NCBI RefSeq assembly: GCF_900099805.1
Contig: NZ_FNDR01000006.1
Coordinates: 186,001 to 250,000 of the forward strand
From: Variovorax sp. OV700
Lineage (GTDB): Bacteria; Pseudomonadota; Gammaproteobacteria; Burkholderiales; Burkholderiaceae_C
Reading direction: 5' to 3'
Length of the DNA stretch: 64,000 nucleotides
Notes under the pieces: generated by a model
What the model was told of the DNA's origin: nothing
The model's database searches: none
Seen by the model: the letters and a program-made list of their open reading frames with translations, nothing else
In this document: positions 56,543-64,000 of the stretch, one piece after another
How the letters are laid out: each line of letters opens with the position of its first letter
Position numbering within the stretch: the stretch's first letter is position 1
Program-made: the position numbers and the translations under genes

Positions 56543-57082
56543 TTACTTCTTGGCTGCGTCAGCGCCTTCGAACAGGCTCTTCGGCGGGTTTTTCTTCATT
56601 TCTTCGGCAAACGCAACCTGCTCTGCCGTCTGGCATTCGTCGGCAATGCGCAGGCCCGCCTTCTGGTTCATCAGCATCGACTTGTTGCCCAGCTGGAGCC
56701 ACATGGCGCCTGCGCGGGGGTCTTCGAGGCGGATGGCGCCGGTGCGGCTTTCAACCGGGTGCATGCGGTACTTCACGCCCTTGGTCGACACGTTGAAGAA
56801 GCCGGGCTTCTTCTCGTCGGCGGCCACGGTCACGTCGGCGCCGAGCTCGCACTGGGCCTTGCCAAGCGAAACGCGCTTGGCGACTTCGAGGTCGGAGTCG
56901 GTCAGCACGATATTGGTTTCATCGGCGATGGGCGTGACTTCCTCGACGGCCTTGGCGGCCTTGCGGGTGACCTGCTTCTTGGGGGGCGCCTTCTTGGCTT
57001 CGGCCTTGGGGGCAGTGGTCTGCGCCGTGGCGGCAAACGGGAGCGCCAGGGCCAGGGCTGCGATCAGAACAATTTTCTTCAT
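56543..57082 (-). CDS. Exported protein of unknown function upstream of acnB
   Basis: 179 residues. The signal peptide is [20 protein letters not shown] followed by QTT. A Lys/Ala/Pro-rich linker ([20 protein letters not shown]) leads to a mature domain with two cysteines ([12 protein letters not shown] and [13 protein letters not shown]) that could form a disulfide. An AAGGAAACACC stretch precedes the ATG. I recognise no family beyond a small set of Comamonadaceae hypothetical proteins. It lies between the CitE-like gene and acnB, 31 and 76 bases from them. Confidence 0.85.
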   Translation of the reverse strand: MKKIVLIAALALALPFAATAQTTAPKAEAKKAPPKKQVTRKAAKAVEEVTPIADETNIVLTDSDLEVAKRVSLGKAQCELGADVTVAADEKKPGFFNVSTKGVKYRMHPVESRTGAIRLEDPRAGAMWLQLGNKSMLMNQKAGLRIADECQTAEQVAFAEEMKKNPPKSLFEGADAAKK

Positions 57083-57113
57083 GGGTGTTTCCTTGAGGCT
57101 GGATTCAGGAGTT

Positions 57114-58112
57114 TCAGGAGGCCGCGAGTGCAAACCAGGCTTTTGCCTCTGGAGGCAACACGCGCCCTGTTGCGTGGGCACGCGTCAGCACTTGCCAGAA
57201 ATGGCGATAGCTCGCGCGGTCGTGCAATGTGCCATCGATTTGGGTCGGAGCCCAATTTGCGAGGGCCGCATTTGTAATGATTTTTGTGGCGATTTGAATC
57301 TGCGCCTCGTCCGGCGCAAACGCCTCGAGGATGGGCCGGATCTGGTTCGGATGAATGCTCCACATGCGTGTGTAGCCGAATTCGGTGGCCGCCTTGCGGG
57401 CTGCCATGCGCATGGCGCCGGTATCGTTGAACTCGGTAACCACGCAATGCGACGGCACCTTGCCGTATGCATGCGCCGCGGATGCGATGGCCAGCTTGGC
57501 ACGCACCACCAGTGGATGCGTGAATTGGCCGGCAGCCCCCATCCCATCGGCGGGAATGGCGCCCGCATGGGCAGAAACGAAGTCCATCAGGCCGAAACTC
57601 AGCGATTGCACGCGCGGATGCGCCGCAATCTCGAACGCGTTGTGCACGGCCAGCGGCGATTCGATGAGCACGTGCAGCGGCAGCGCGTCTGCGTCCGCGG
57701 CCTCGAGTGCCGCCACCGCCTGCACCACATCGGCGACGGACTCGACTTTGGGCACCATCAGGTGGCTGAGCCGGTGGCCCGCGCGGCCGGCAATGGTGAT
57801 CACGTCGCCGACAAAGGCCGGGTGATCGACAGGATGCACGCGCACGCCGACCCGCATGCCGGGCTTGGCGGCCAGCGCGAGTTCGGTCACGAGGGCGGCA
57901 TGCTCCGCCTCGCCGCCCACCGGGGCACCGTCTTCGCAATCGAGCGTGACGTCGAACACGCAGGCGCCGAATTCATCGGCCATCTCGGCCTGCAGCGCCA
58001 GGCTCTTCTTCATGCGCGCTTCAACGCCGCTGTAGTGATCGCACACGGGCAACGTCACGGCGCCCGCTTGCGCGCCGAGCAGCACTTCGCCGGGATGAAC
58101 GGACTTCGTCAT
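57114..58112 (-). CDS. HpcH/HpaI aldolase / citrate lyase beta-subunit-like protein
   Basis: 332 residues. FDVTLDCEDGAPVGGEAEHA carries the acidic metal ligand, LMVPKVESVADVVQAVAALE the lysine and glutamate of the barrel, and SIHPNQIRPILEAFAPDEAQ the conserved CitE strand. No CitD or CitF genes are nearby, so it is a stand-alone CitE-like enzyme; related proteins are malyl-CoA or citramalyl-CoA lyases or thioesterases. Its ATG overlaps the tam stop (ATGA). Placement among mdh, acnB and tam suggests a link to C4-C6 organic acids. Confidence 0.88.
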   Translation of the reverse strand: MTKSVHPGEVLLGAQAGAVTLPVCDHYSGVEARMKKSLALQAEMADEFGACVFDVTLDCEDGAPVGGEAEHAALVTELALAAKPGMRVGVRVHPVDHPAFVGDVITIAGRAGHRLSHLMVPKVESVADVVQAVAALEAADADALPLHVLIESPLAVHNAFEIAAHPRVQSLSFGLMDFVSAHAGAIPADGMGAAGQFTHPLVVRAKLAIASAAHAYGKVPSHCVVTEFNDTGAMRMAARKAATEFGYTRMWSIHPNQIRPILEAFAPDEAQIQIATKIITNAALANWAPTQIDGTLHDRASYRHFWQVLTRAHATGRVLPPEAKAWFALAAS

Positions 58113-58885
58113 GCTTTTCTCTGCGCCACGATGAACATGCGTGGAAAGGCCAGCAGGCGCTTGCCGTCGGTGCGGACAGGATAGGCCTCGTCCACGCGGC
58201 GCTCGTACTCGGCGAGATAGCTGGCCTGCAGGTCAGTCGGCAGCCGGTCGACGAAAGGCTTGAGGCCCGTGCCGCGCACCCATTCGACGATGGCCGCGGC
58301 ATCGGCCATCGGGTGCTGGTAGATGGTGTGCCACACATCGACCTTGGCCGCATCGGGCGCCAGCAGGTCGTAGTAGCCGCCAAGCGGCAGCAGCAAGGTG
58401 CGCAGCCGGTCGGCATCGCCGATGGGCTCGGCCCAGGGCGCCTCGGCCGCCACGGCCCGCATCAGGCGGTGCGTGGGCTCCTCGCGGTTGTCGGGCATCT
58501 GGATGGCGAGCACGCCACCCGGGGCCAGCGCGGCGAACAGGCGCGGGATCAGCTTTTCGTGGTCCGGCACCCATTGCAGGGCTGCATTGGCATAAATGAG
58601 GTCGGGCGCTTCTTGCGGCGCCCAGGTCGCGATGTCGCTCAACTCGAAGCGCGCTTGCGGCAGGCGCTCGCGCGCACTGGCCAGCATGGCTTCGGAGTTG
58701 TCGGTCCCGACGACTTGCGCCTTCGGGAACCGGTGGAACAGCAGCTCGGTGGAATTGCCCGGCCCGCAACCGAGGTCGACCACGCGGGCGGCCTCCGGCA
58801 ACGGCACCCGCGCCAGGAGTTCCTGTGCGGGTCGGGTGCGCTCGTCCTCGTAGCGACGGTAGAGCGCGGGGTTCCAGTCGAGCAT
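58109..58885 (-). CDS. tam: Trans-aconitate 2-methyltransferase
   Basis: 258 residues. MLDWNPALYRRYEDERTRPA is the Tam-specific N-terminus, VVDLGCGPGNSTELLF (residues 35-50) the SAM site, and NAALQWVPDHEKLIPRLF another family feature. It methylates trans-aconitate, a spontaneous by-product of aconitase that inhibits the TCA cycle. It is 14 bases downstream of mdh and in the same run as acnB, a sensible placement for a clean-up enzyme. Confidence 0.93.
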   Translation of the reverse strand: MLDWNPALYRRYEDERTRPAQELLARVPLPEAARVVDLGCGPGNSTELLFHRFPKAQVVGTDNSEAMLASARERLPQARFELSDIATWAPQEAPDLIYANAALQWVPDHEKLIPRLFAALAPGGVLAIQMPDNREEPTHRLMRAVAAEAPWAEPIGDADRLRTLLLPLGGYYDLLAPDAAKVDVWHTIYQHPMADAAAIVEWVRGTGLKPFVDRLPTDLQASYLAEYERRVDEAYPVRTDGKRLLAFPRMFIVAQRKA

Positions 58886-58899
58886 GCCGGCCAGCCTGC

Positions 58900-59886
58900 T
58901 TAGATCAGGTGCGCAACGCCGGCTTGTTCGCCCTGCAGCTCTTCCAGGGTCTTGTTGATGCGTTCCTGGCTGAAGGCGTCGATCTCGAGGCCTTCGACGA
59001 GCTTGTACTCGCCGTTCTCGCAGGTGACCGGGAAGCCGAACATCGTGTCCTTAGGGATGCCGTACTGGCCGTCCGACGGGATGCCCATGGTGACCCACTT
59101 GCCGTTGGTGCCCAGAGCCCAGTCGCGCATGTGGTCGATGGCGGCGTTGGCGGCCGAGGCAGCCGACGACAGGCCACGCGCTTCGATGATGGCCGCGCCG
59201 CGCTTGCCGACGGTGGGAAGGAAGGTGTTGGCGTTCCATTCCTGGTCGTTGATCATCTTGGCGACGCTGTCGCCGTTGATGGTGGCAAAACGGTAGTCGG
59301 CGTACATCGTGGGCGAGTGGTTGCCCCACACGACCAGCTTTTCGATGTCGGCCACGGCCTTGCCGGTCTTGGCGGCGATCTGGCTCGCGGCGCGGTTGTG
59401 GTCCAGGCGCAGCATGGCGGTGAAGTTCTTGCGCGGCAGGTCGGGGGCGCTCTTCATCGCGATGTAGGCATTGGTGTTGGCCGGGTTGCCGACCACCAGC
59501 ACCTTGACGTTGCGGCTGGCAACGGCGTTCAGCGCCTTGCCCTGGGCCGTGAAGATGGCGCCGTTGACGGCCAGCAGCTCGGCACGCTCCATGCCCGGGC
59601 CGCGCGGACGCGAACCGACCAGGAGGGCGTAGTCGGCGTCCTTGAAGGCGGTCATGGGGTCGCCGTGGGCTTCCATGCCGGCCAGCAGCGGGAAGGCGCA
59701 GTCGTCGAGCTCCATCATCACGCCCTTGAGGGCCTTCTGGGCCTTCTCATCGGGGATTTCGAGCAGCTGAAGGATGACCGGCTGGTCTTTGCCGAGCATT
59801 TCGCCGGACGCGATACGGAACAACAGGGCGTAACCGATTTGACCGGCGGCACCGGTGACGGCAACGCGGACGGGCTTTTTGCTCAT
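58900..59886 (-). CDS. mdh: Malate dehydrogenase
   Basis: 328 residues. [20 protein letters not shown] binds [16 protein letters not shown] follows the active-site loop, [20 protein letters not shown] contains the catalytic Asp/Arg region, and [14 protein letters not shown] the catalytic histidine. The length and sequence match the proteobacterial dimeric MDH close to the cytosolic type. It oxidises malate to oxaloacetate. It is the first gene on the minus strand and divergent from gntR. Confidence 0.97.
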   Translation of the reverse strand: MSKKPVRVAVTGAAGQIGYALLFRIASGEMLGKDQPVILQLLEIPDEKAQKALKGVMMELDDCAFPLLAGMEAHGDPMTAFKDADYALLVGSRPRGPGMERAELLAVNGAIFTAQGKALNAVASRNVKVLVVGNPANTNAYIAMKSAPDLPRKNFTAMLRLDHNRAASQIAAKTGKAVADIEKLVVWGNHSPTMYADYRFATINGDSVAKMINDQEWNANTFLPTVGKRGAAIIEARGLSSAASAANAAIDHMRDWALGTNGKWVTMGIPSDGQYGIPKDTMFGFPVTCENGEYKLVEGLEIDAFSQERINKTLEELQGEQAGVAHLI

Positions 59887-60018
59887 GGGAAGACTCCAGA
59901 AGGTAGTGAAACGGTATCGGCGGGCGCGCTTGGCGCCGACGGTGCTGCAGGGCGGGAATCCTTCCCGCGGCGCAGGCCGGTCCGCATTTTAAGCCGATTC
60001 GATGAACGCCGTCTTATG

Positions 60019-60030
60019 TCTTATATAAGA
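60019..60030. promoter_or_regulatory. Palindrome between mdh and gntR, candidate GntR operator
   Basis: tcttatataaga is a perfect 12-base palindrome, preceded by a second gtcttat (60011-60017). It lies 41 bases before the gntR ATG and 132 bases from the mdh ATG, in the only AT-rich part of the spacer. GntR-family regulators bind such short palindromes near their own genes. Confidence 0.6.
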
Positions 60031-60070
60031 TATGCTCGGAGGTTCCGCCACGGCGCACCCCACCGCTGCC

Positions 60071-60829
60071 ATGAATGCCGCCAACGTCCTCGAAGAATCT
60101 GCGACGCCCTCCTTCAGTCCGCTCTACCAGCAGATCAAGACATTGATCCTGCAGAGCCTGCAGGCCGGCGAGTGGAAGCCGGGCGAGCCCATTCCGAGCG
60201 AGATGGACCTGGCAGTGCGCTATCGCGTGAGCCAGGGCACGGTGCGCAAGGCCATCGACGAACTCGCCGCCGAAAACCTCGTGGTGCGGCGCCAGGGCAA
60301 AGGCACCTTCGTCGCCACGCATGCCGAGCAGCATGTGCAATACCGCTTTCTCAAGCTCGTGCCCGACGTCGGCACCCCGAGCACCGAAGGCCCCGCCGAG
60401 CGCACCATCGTCGACTGCCGCCGCCAGCGCGCCTCCGCCGACGTGGCGCGTGCGCTGGGCCTGCGCACCGGAGATGCGGTGCTGCAGGTGCGGCGCGTGC
60501 TCGCCTATGGGGGCGTGCCCACCATCCTCGAGGATCTCTGGCTGCCCGGCGCGCCATTCAAGGGCCTCACCGCCGAACGGCTGCGAGCCTGGCCGGGCCC
60601 GATGTACGCGATGTTCGAAACCGAATTCGGCGTGCGTATGGTGCGCGCCGAAGAAAAAATCCGCGCCGTGCTGCCCGATGCGGAGCAGGCGTCGCTGCTC
60701 GATGTGTCGCGGCAGATGCCCCTGCTCAGCGTGGAGCGCCTGGCGCATACGTATCACGACACGCCGATGGAATTACGCCGCGGCCTGTATCGCACCGACA
60801 CGCACCACTACCGCAACCAGCTCGGCTGA
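60071..60829 (+). CDS. GntR-family (HutC/UTRA) transcriptional regulator
   Basis: 252 residues. The winged HTH covers about 17-85 (FSPLYQQIKTLILQSLQAGE, IPSEMDLAVRYRVSQGTVRK); the rest is a UTRA ligand-binding domain (LGLRTGDAVLQVRRVLAYGG, ERLAHTYHDTPMELRRGLYR). It lies between divergent mdh-tam-acnB and the downstream sdhCDAB, an arrangement conserved in Comamonadaceae, so it probably senses a TCA-related acid and controls one or both. A start at 60032 is possible but would place the ATG against the palindrome. Confidence 0.92.
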   Translation: MNAANVLEESATPSFSPLYQQIKTLILQSLQAGEWKPGEPIPSEMDLAVRYRVSQGTVRKAIDELAAENLVVRRQGKGTFVATHAEQHVQYRFLKLVPDVGTPSTEGPAERTIVDCRRQRASADVARALGLRTGDAVLQVRRVLAYGGVPTILEDLWLPGAPFKGLTAERLRAWPGPMYAMFETEFGVRMVRAEEKIRAVLPDAEQASLLDVSRQMPLLSVERLAHTYHDTPMELRRGLYRTDTHHYRNQLG

Positions 60830-61062
60830 GATCGCATCCAGATGGCCTCACGACCGAACCGCATCGAAGCGCCCGCGACCCGCGCGCAGCACGCTACCAA
60901 CTCCATAGCATCCGACTGTAGCGCTGCCCCGACACGGGCCCCGCCGCCGGGCAATGGTGCATTGCAATAGAATTTTGCGTTGTTTGCATTCCGCAGAAGA
61001 AACAAAAGCGTTCGCTCTCAGAACATCAGAACAAGCCACCAAGCCACGAAAGCCTTCCCCCA
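60830..61062 (+). promoter_or_regulatory. Leader/promoter region of sdhCDAB
   Basis: 233 bases without a gene. The part near 60955-60990 (gcattgcaatagaattttgcg) is the only AT-rich section and the likely promoter, but no clear pair of boxes can be named. No sRNA-like hairpin or terminator was seen after gntR, so read-through from gntR into sdhC is possible. Confidence 0.4.
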
Positions 61063-61509
61063 ATGTCAGAGCTTGCAACCCCTCCCCGGCCACCGCGCCG
61101 CGAATTCCGAAACATCAACGCCTTCACCGATCTCACGACCTACCGGTTGCCGCCGGCCGGCATCGTGTCGATCCTGCACCGCGTGAGCGGCGTGATCATG
61201 TTCCTGCTGCTGCCGTTCATCATCTGGATGTTCGACACCTCGCTCTCGTCAGACTATTCGTTCGCCAGGTTCAAGGCCGCCTTCAACAGCGGCCTTGGTT
61301 TCGTTCCAGGCTGGTTCTTGAAGCTGGTGGTTCTCGCGCTGATCTGGGCCTACCTGCACCACTTCATCGCCGGCCTGCGCCACCTCTGGATGGATGTGAG
61401 CCACGCCGCCGTCACCAAGGAGTTCGGACACAGCTCCGCCCTGGTCACGCTGGTCCTGAGCGTTTTGCTCACCGTGGTGCTCGGCGCCAAGCTGTTCGGC
61501 CTGTACTGA
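61063..61509 (+). CDS. sdhC: Succinate dehydrogenase cytochrome b556 subunit
   Basis: 148 residues with three membrane helices. IVSILHRVSGVIMFLLLPFI carries the conserved Ser36/His39/Arg40 of the quinone and heme region, and YLHHFIAGLRHLWMDVSHAA the heme-ligand histidine. It anchors complex II with SdhD. The start is MSELATPPRPPR, ahead of the conserved REFRNINAFTDLTTYRLP. It is first in sdhCDAB, 13 bases before sdhD. Confidence 0.95.
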   Translation: MSELATPPRPPRREFRNINAFTDLTTYRLPPAGIVSILHRVSGVIMFLLLPFIIWMFDTSLSSDYSFARFKAAFNSGLGFVPGWFLKLVVLALIWAYLHHFIAGLRHLWMDVSHAAVTKEFGHSSALVTLVLSVLLTVVLGAKLFGLY

Positions 61510-61522
61510 GAAGGAGCCAACC

Positions 61523-61888
61523 ATGTCTGTGAATTACGGCTCCAAGCGCATCGTCGTCGGCGCACATTACGGTTTGCGCGACTGGCTCAGCCAGCGCATC
61601 ACGGGCGGCCTGATGGCGCTCTTCACGATCATCCTGCTCGCACAGCTGATCTTCACGCGCGGCCCTCTCGGTTATGACCTCTGGGCCGGCATCTTCGCCG
61701 CGCAGTGGATGAAGGTGCTGACCTTCGCCGTGATCGTTTCCCTGCTCTATCACGTGTGGGTCGGCATGCGCGATGTGTGGATGGACTACGTCCAGCCCGT
61801 CGGCATTCGCCTCGCCCTGCAAATTTTCACCATCGTCTGGCTTGTCGGTTGTGCGGGTTGGGCCATTCAAGTGCTTTGGAAGATCTGA
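61523..61888 (+). CDS. sdhD: Succinate dehydrogenase membrane anchor subunit
   Basis: 121 residues, three helices. YGSKRIVVGAHYGLRDWLSQ and RITGGLMALFTIILLAQLIF form the N-terminal region, and LYHVWVGMRDVWMDYVQPVG the conserved His/Arg/Asp segment. It completes the heme b and quinone site. An AAGGAG site precedes the ATG. sdhA follows 13 bases later. Confidence 0.95.
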   Translation: MSVNYGSKRIVVGAHYGLRDWLSQRITGGLMALFTIILLAQLIFTRGPLGYDLWAGIFAAQWMKVLTFAVIVSLLYHVWVGMRDVWMDYVQPVGIRLALQIFTIVWLVGCAGWAIQVLWKI

Positions 61889-61901
61889 CCCCGTCCCCAC
61901 C

Positions 61902-63710
61902 ATGACCTACACAAAAGACCAAATCACCAAGCGCAAGTTCGACGTCGTCATCGTCGGTGCCGGCGGCTCCGGCATGCGCGCATCGCTGCAGCTGGCCCGC
62001 GCGGGCCTGAACGTGGCGGTACTGTCCAAGGTGTTCCCGACCCGTTCGCACACCGTGGCTGCCCAAGGCGGCGTGGGCGCATCGCTCGGCAACATGAGCG
62101 AGGACAACTGGCACTATCACTTCTACGACACGATCAAGGGTTCCGACTGGCTTGGCGACCAGGACGCGATCGAGTTCATGTGTCGCGAAGCACCGAAGGT
62201 CGTGTACGAGCTCGAGCACTTCGGCATGCCCTTCGACCGCAACCCCGACGGCACGATCTACCAGCGTCCGTTCGGCGGCCACACGGCCAACTACGGCGAA
62301 AAGCCCGTTCAGCGCGCCTGCGCCGCGGCCGACCGCACTGGCCACGCAATGCTGCACACGCTCTACCAGAAGAACGTGGAAGCCCGCACCCAGTTCTTCG
62401 TCGAGTGGATGGCCCTCGACCTGATCCGCGATGCCGAAGGCGACGTGGTCGGCGTCACGGCGCTCGAAATGGAAACCGGCGACCTGCACATCCTGCAGGC
62501 CAAGACCGTGCTGCTGGCCACCGGCGGCGCGGGCCGCATCTTCCAGGCCTCGACCAACGCCTTCATCAACACCGGCGACGGCCTTGGCATGGCCGCGCGC
62601 TCGGGCATTCCGCTGCAGGACATGGAGTTCTGGCAGTTCCACCCGACCGGCGTGGCCGGTGCCGGCGTGCTGCTGACCGAAGGCTGCCGCGGCGAAGGCG
62701 CCATCCTGCTGAACAGCAACGGCGAACGCTTCATGGAGCGCTATGCGCCCACCCTGAAAGACCTGGCACCGCGCGACTTCGTTTCGCGCTCGATGGACCA
62801 GGAAATCAAGGAAGGCCGCGGCTGCGGTCCCAACAAGGACTACGTGCTGCTGAAGCTCGACCACCTCGGTGCCGAGACCATCCACAAGCGCCTGCCCTCG
62901 GTGTACGAAATCGGCGTGAATTTCGCCAACGTCGACATCACCAAGGAACCGATTCCCGTGGTGCCGACCATCCACTACCAGATGGGCGGCATTCCGACCA
63001 ACATCAACGGCCAGGTCGTGATTCAGCAGGGCGAGCAGAACAGCGCCGTGGTGAACGGCCTCTATGCCGTGGGCGAATGCTCCTGCGTGAGCGTGCACGG
63101 CGCCAACCGCCTGGGCACCAATTCGCTGCTCGACCTGCTGGTGTTCGGCCGCGCGGCCGGCAACCACATCGTCGAGTTCAACGACAAGCTGAAGGAACAC
63201 AAGGAACTGCCCAAGGATGCGGCCGACCGCACGCTGGAGCGCCTGAACCGGCTCGAAGCGACCACCGACGGCGAATACGCGCAGGACGTGGCCGGCGAAA
63301 TCCGCTCGGTCATGCAGCAGCATGCGGCCGTGTTCCGCAAGCAAGCCTCGATGGACGAAGGCGTGGTCAAGATCGCTGCCGTGCGCAAGCGCGTCAACGC
63401 CATCGGCCTGAAGGACAAGTCCAAGGTGTTCAACACCGCGCGCATCGAAGCGCTGGAAGTCGACAACCTGATCGAAGTGGCGCAGGCCACGATGGTCTCG
63501 GCGGCCGCACGCAAGGAATGCCGCGGCGCACACACGGTGGAAGACTACGAGCGCCCGGCGGACGACCCGGTCGCGCCGCTCGGCCGCGACGACGCCAACT
63601 GGATGAAGCACACGCTCTGGTACAGCCAGGACAACCGCCTCTCGTACAAGCCGGTCAACCTCAAGCCGCTGACGGTGGACTCCGTTCCTCCCAAGGTCCG
63701 TACGTTCTAA
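61902..63710 (+). CDS. sdhA: Succinate dehydrogenase flavoprotein subunit
   Basis: 602 residues. FDVVIVGAGGSGMRASLQLA binds FAD, and RSHTVAAQGGVGASLGNMSE contains the histidine that covalently holds FAD. RPFGGHTANYGEKPVQRACA and HPTGVAGAGVLLTEGCRGEG are catalytic-site motifs. It oxidises succinate to fumarate. The start MTYTKDQITKRKFD is preferred; the ORF extends upstream into sdhD. sdhB follows after 27 bases. Confidence 0.97.
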   Translation: MTYTKDQITKRKFDVVIVGAGGSGMRASLQLARAGLNVAVLSKVFPTRSHTVAAQGGVGASLGNMSEDNWHYHFYDTIKGSDWLGDQDAIEFMCREAPKVVYELEHFGMPFDRNPDGTIYQRPFGGHTANYGEKPVQRACAAADRTGHAMLHTLYQKNVEARTQFFVEWMALDLIRDAEGDVVGVTALEMETGDLHILQAKTVLLATGGAGRIFQASTNAFINTGDGLGMAARSGIPLQDMEFWQFHPTGVAGAGVLLTEGCRGEGAILLNSNGERFMERYAPTLKDLAPRDFVSRSMDQEIKEGRGCGPNKDYVLLKLDHLGAETIHKRLPSVYEIGVNFANVDITKEPIPVVPTIHYQMGGIPTNINGQVVIQQGEQNSAVVNGLYAVGECSCVSVHGANRLGTNSLLDLLVFGRAAGNHIVEFNDKLKEHKELPKDAADRTLERLNRLEATTDGEYAQDVAGEIRSVMQQHAAVFRKQASMDEGVVKIAAVRKRVNAIGLKDKSKVFNTARIEALEVDNLIEVAQATMVSAAARKECRGAHTVEDYERPADDPVAPLGRDDANWMKHTLWYSQDNRLSYKPVNLKPLTVDSVPPKVRTF

Positions 63711-63737
63711 ACAAGAACAACATCACAAGGTTTCACG

Positions 63738-64000
63738 ATGAAGCGCACATTCCAGATCTACCGCTACGACCCGGACAAGGACGCCAAGCCCTACATGCAG
63801 ACGATCGAGATCGAACTCGACGGCCATGAGCGCATGCTGCTCGACGCCCTGATGAAGCTCAAGGCGCAAGATCCCACGCTGTCGTTCCGCCGCTCGTGCC
63901 GCGAAGGCGTCTGCGGTTCCGACGCGATGAACATCAACGGCAAGAACGGCCTCGCCTGCCTGACCAACATGCTCACGCTCAAGGGCACGATCGTGTTGAA
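63738..64000 (+). CDS. sdhB: Succinate dehydrogenase iron-sulfur subunit, N-terminal part
   Basis: The first 87 residues; the rest lies beyond the window. It starts [20 protein letters not shown] and already shows the 2Fe-2S motif [20 protein letters not shown] followed by AC. The subunit passes electrons from FAD to quinone through three iron-sulfur clusters. It is the fourth gene of sdhCDAB. Confidence 0.96.
   Translation, partial: MKRTFQIYRYDPDKDAKPYMQTIEIELDGHERMLLDALMKLKAQDPTLSFRRSCREGVCGSDAMNINGKNGLACLTNMLTLKGTIVL

Noticed and set aside
54133..56796. 887-codon plus-strand ORF opposite acnB
   Set aside because: Shadow frame of a long high-GC gene; no recognisable domain.

Overview
The window is GC-rich (about 65-70% by eye) and its gene order and protein sequences fit a betaproteobacterium of the Comamonadaceae, most likely Variovorax. 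This rests on recognising blocks such as rpsP-rimM-trmD-rplS, orn/M48 protease/PCD/rsgA, DUF3579-argD-argF, kynB-kynU-kynA and gntR-sdhCDAB. I cannot confirm species or strain without a database search. No rRNA, tRNA, CRISPR array, complete insertion sequence or prophage was seen.

Layout. 1-8044: catabolic genes on the minus strand. These are the end of a VanB-type reductase, an indolepyruvate oxidoreductase pair (iorA, iorB) divergent from a MarR regulator, and an opine-dehydrogenase/3-hydroxyacyl-CoA dehydrogenase/alpha-beta hydrolase operon that ends in a broken quinone oxidoreductase. 8259-27067: mostly housekeeping: RhlE-type helicase, orn, membrane protease, PCD, rsgA, hisC, CobD/CbiB-like, Nudix, the S16-RimM-TrmD-L19 operon, a GNAT/TM2 pair, Pit phosphate transporter with its PhoU-like partner, folK-pcnB, hda, purM and an AI-2E-type transporter. 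27176-34614: an isochorismatase/DJ-1/GlxA-regulator trio, an ECF42-type sigma factor with two DGPF (YCII) proteins and a VOC protein, a SirB1-like protein and murJ. 34720-42810: rpsT, DUF3579, arginine synthesis (argD, argF), a cysteine-cluster protein, the kynurenine pathway for tryptophan breakdown with an embedded exported protein, and an SMI1/ankyrin-like protein. 42828-46581: feoA-feoB ferrous iron uptake with a cysteine-rich small protein and an FAD monooxygenase.

46968-48387 is the stand-out. It is a two-gene, visibly lower-GC island encoding a two-helix membrane protein with a Macro-like (ThsA) domain and a TIR-like (ThsB) protein, matching the architecture of a type II Thoeris anti-phage system. 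It is flanked by about 390 and 550 bases without convincing genes, inserted between feoA and a phosphodiesterase gene.

48940-64000 is a TCA-cycle supercluster. It contains acnA coupled to a small phosphodiesterase, then after a small membrane protein and an HTH regulator, acnB, an exported protein, a CitE-like lyase, trans-aconitate methyltransferase and mdh on the minus strand. These are divergent from a GntR regulator and sdhCDA(B) on the plus strand; sdhB runs off the end. Aconitases A and B, the enzyme that detoxifies trans-aconitate, malate dehydrogenase and succinate dehydrogenase are thus grouped around one GntR regulator with a perfect 12-base palindrome in its upstream region.

Many very long ORFs opposite real genes are GC-driven shadows and were left out. 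Where an ORF extends upstream of the likely start, the chosen start was set by family length, ribosome binding sites and the neighbouring stop codon.
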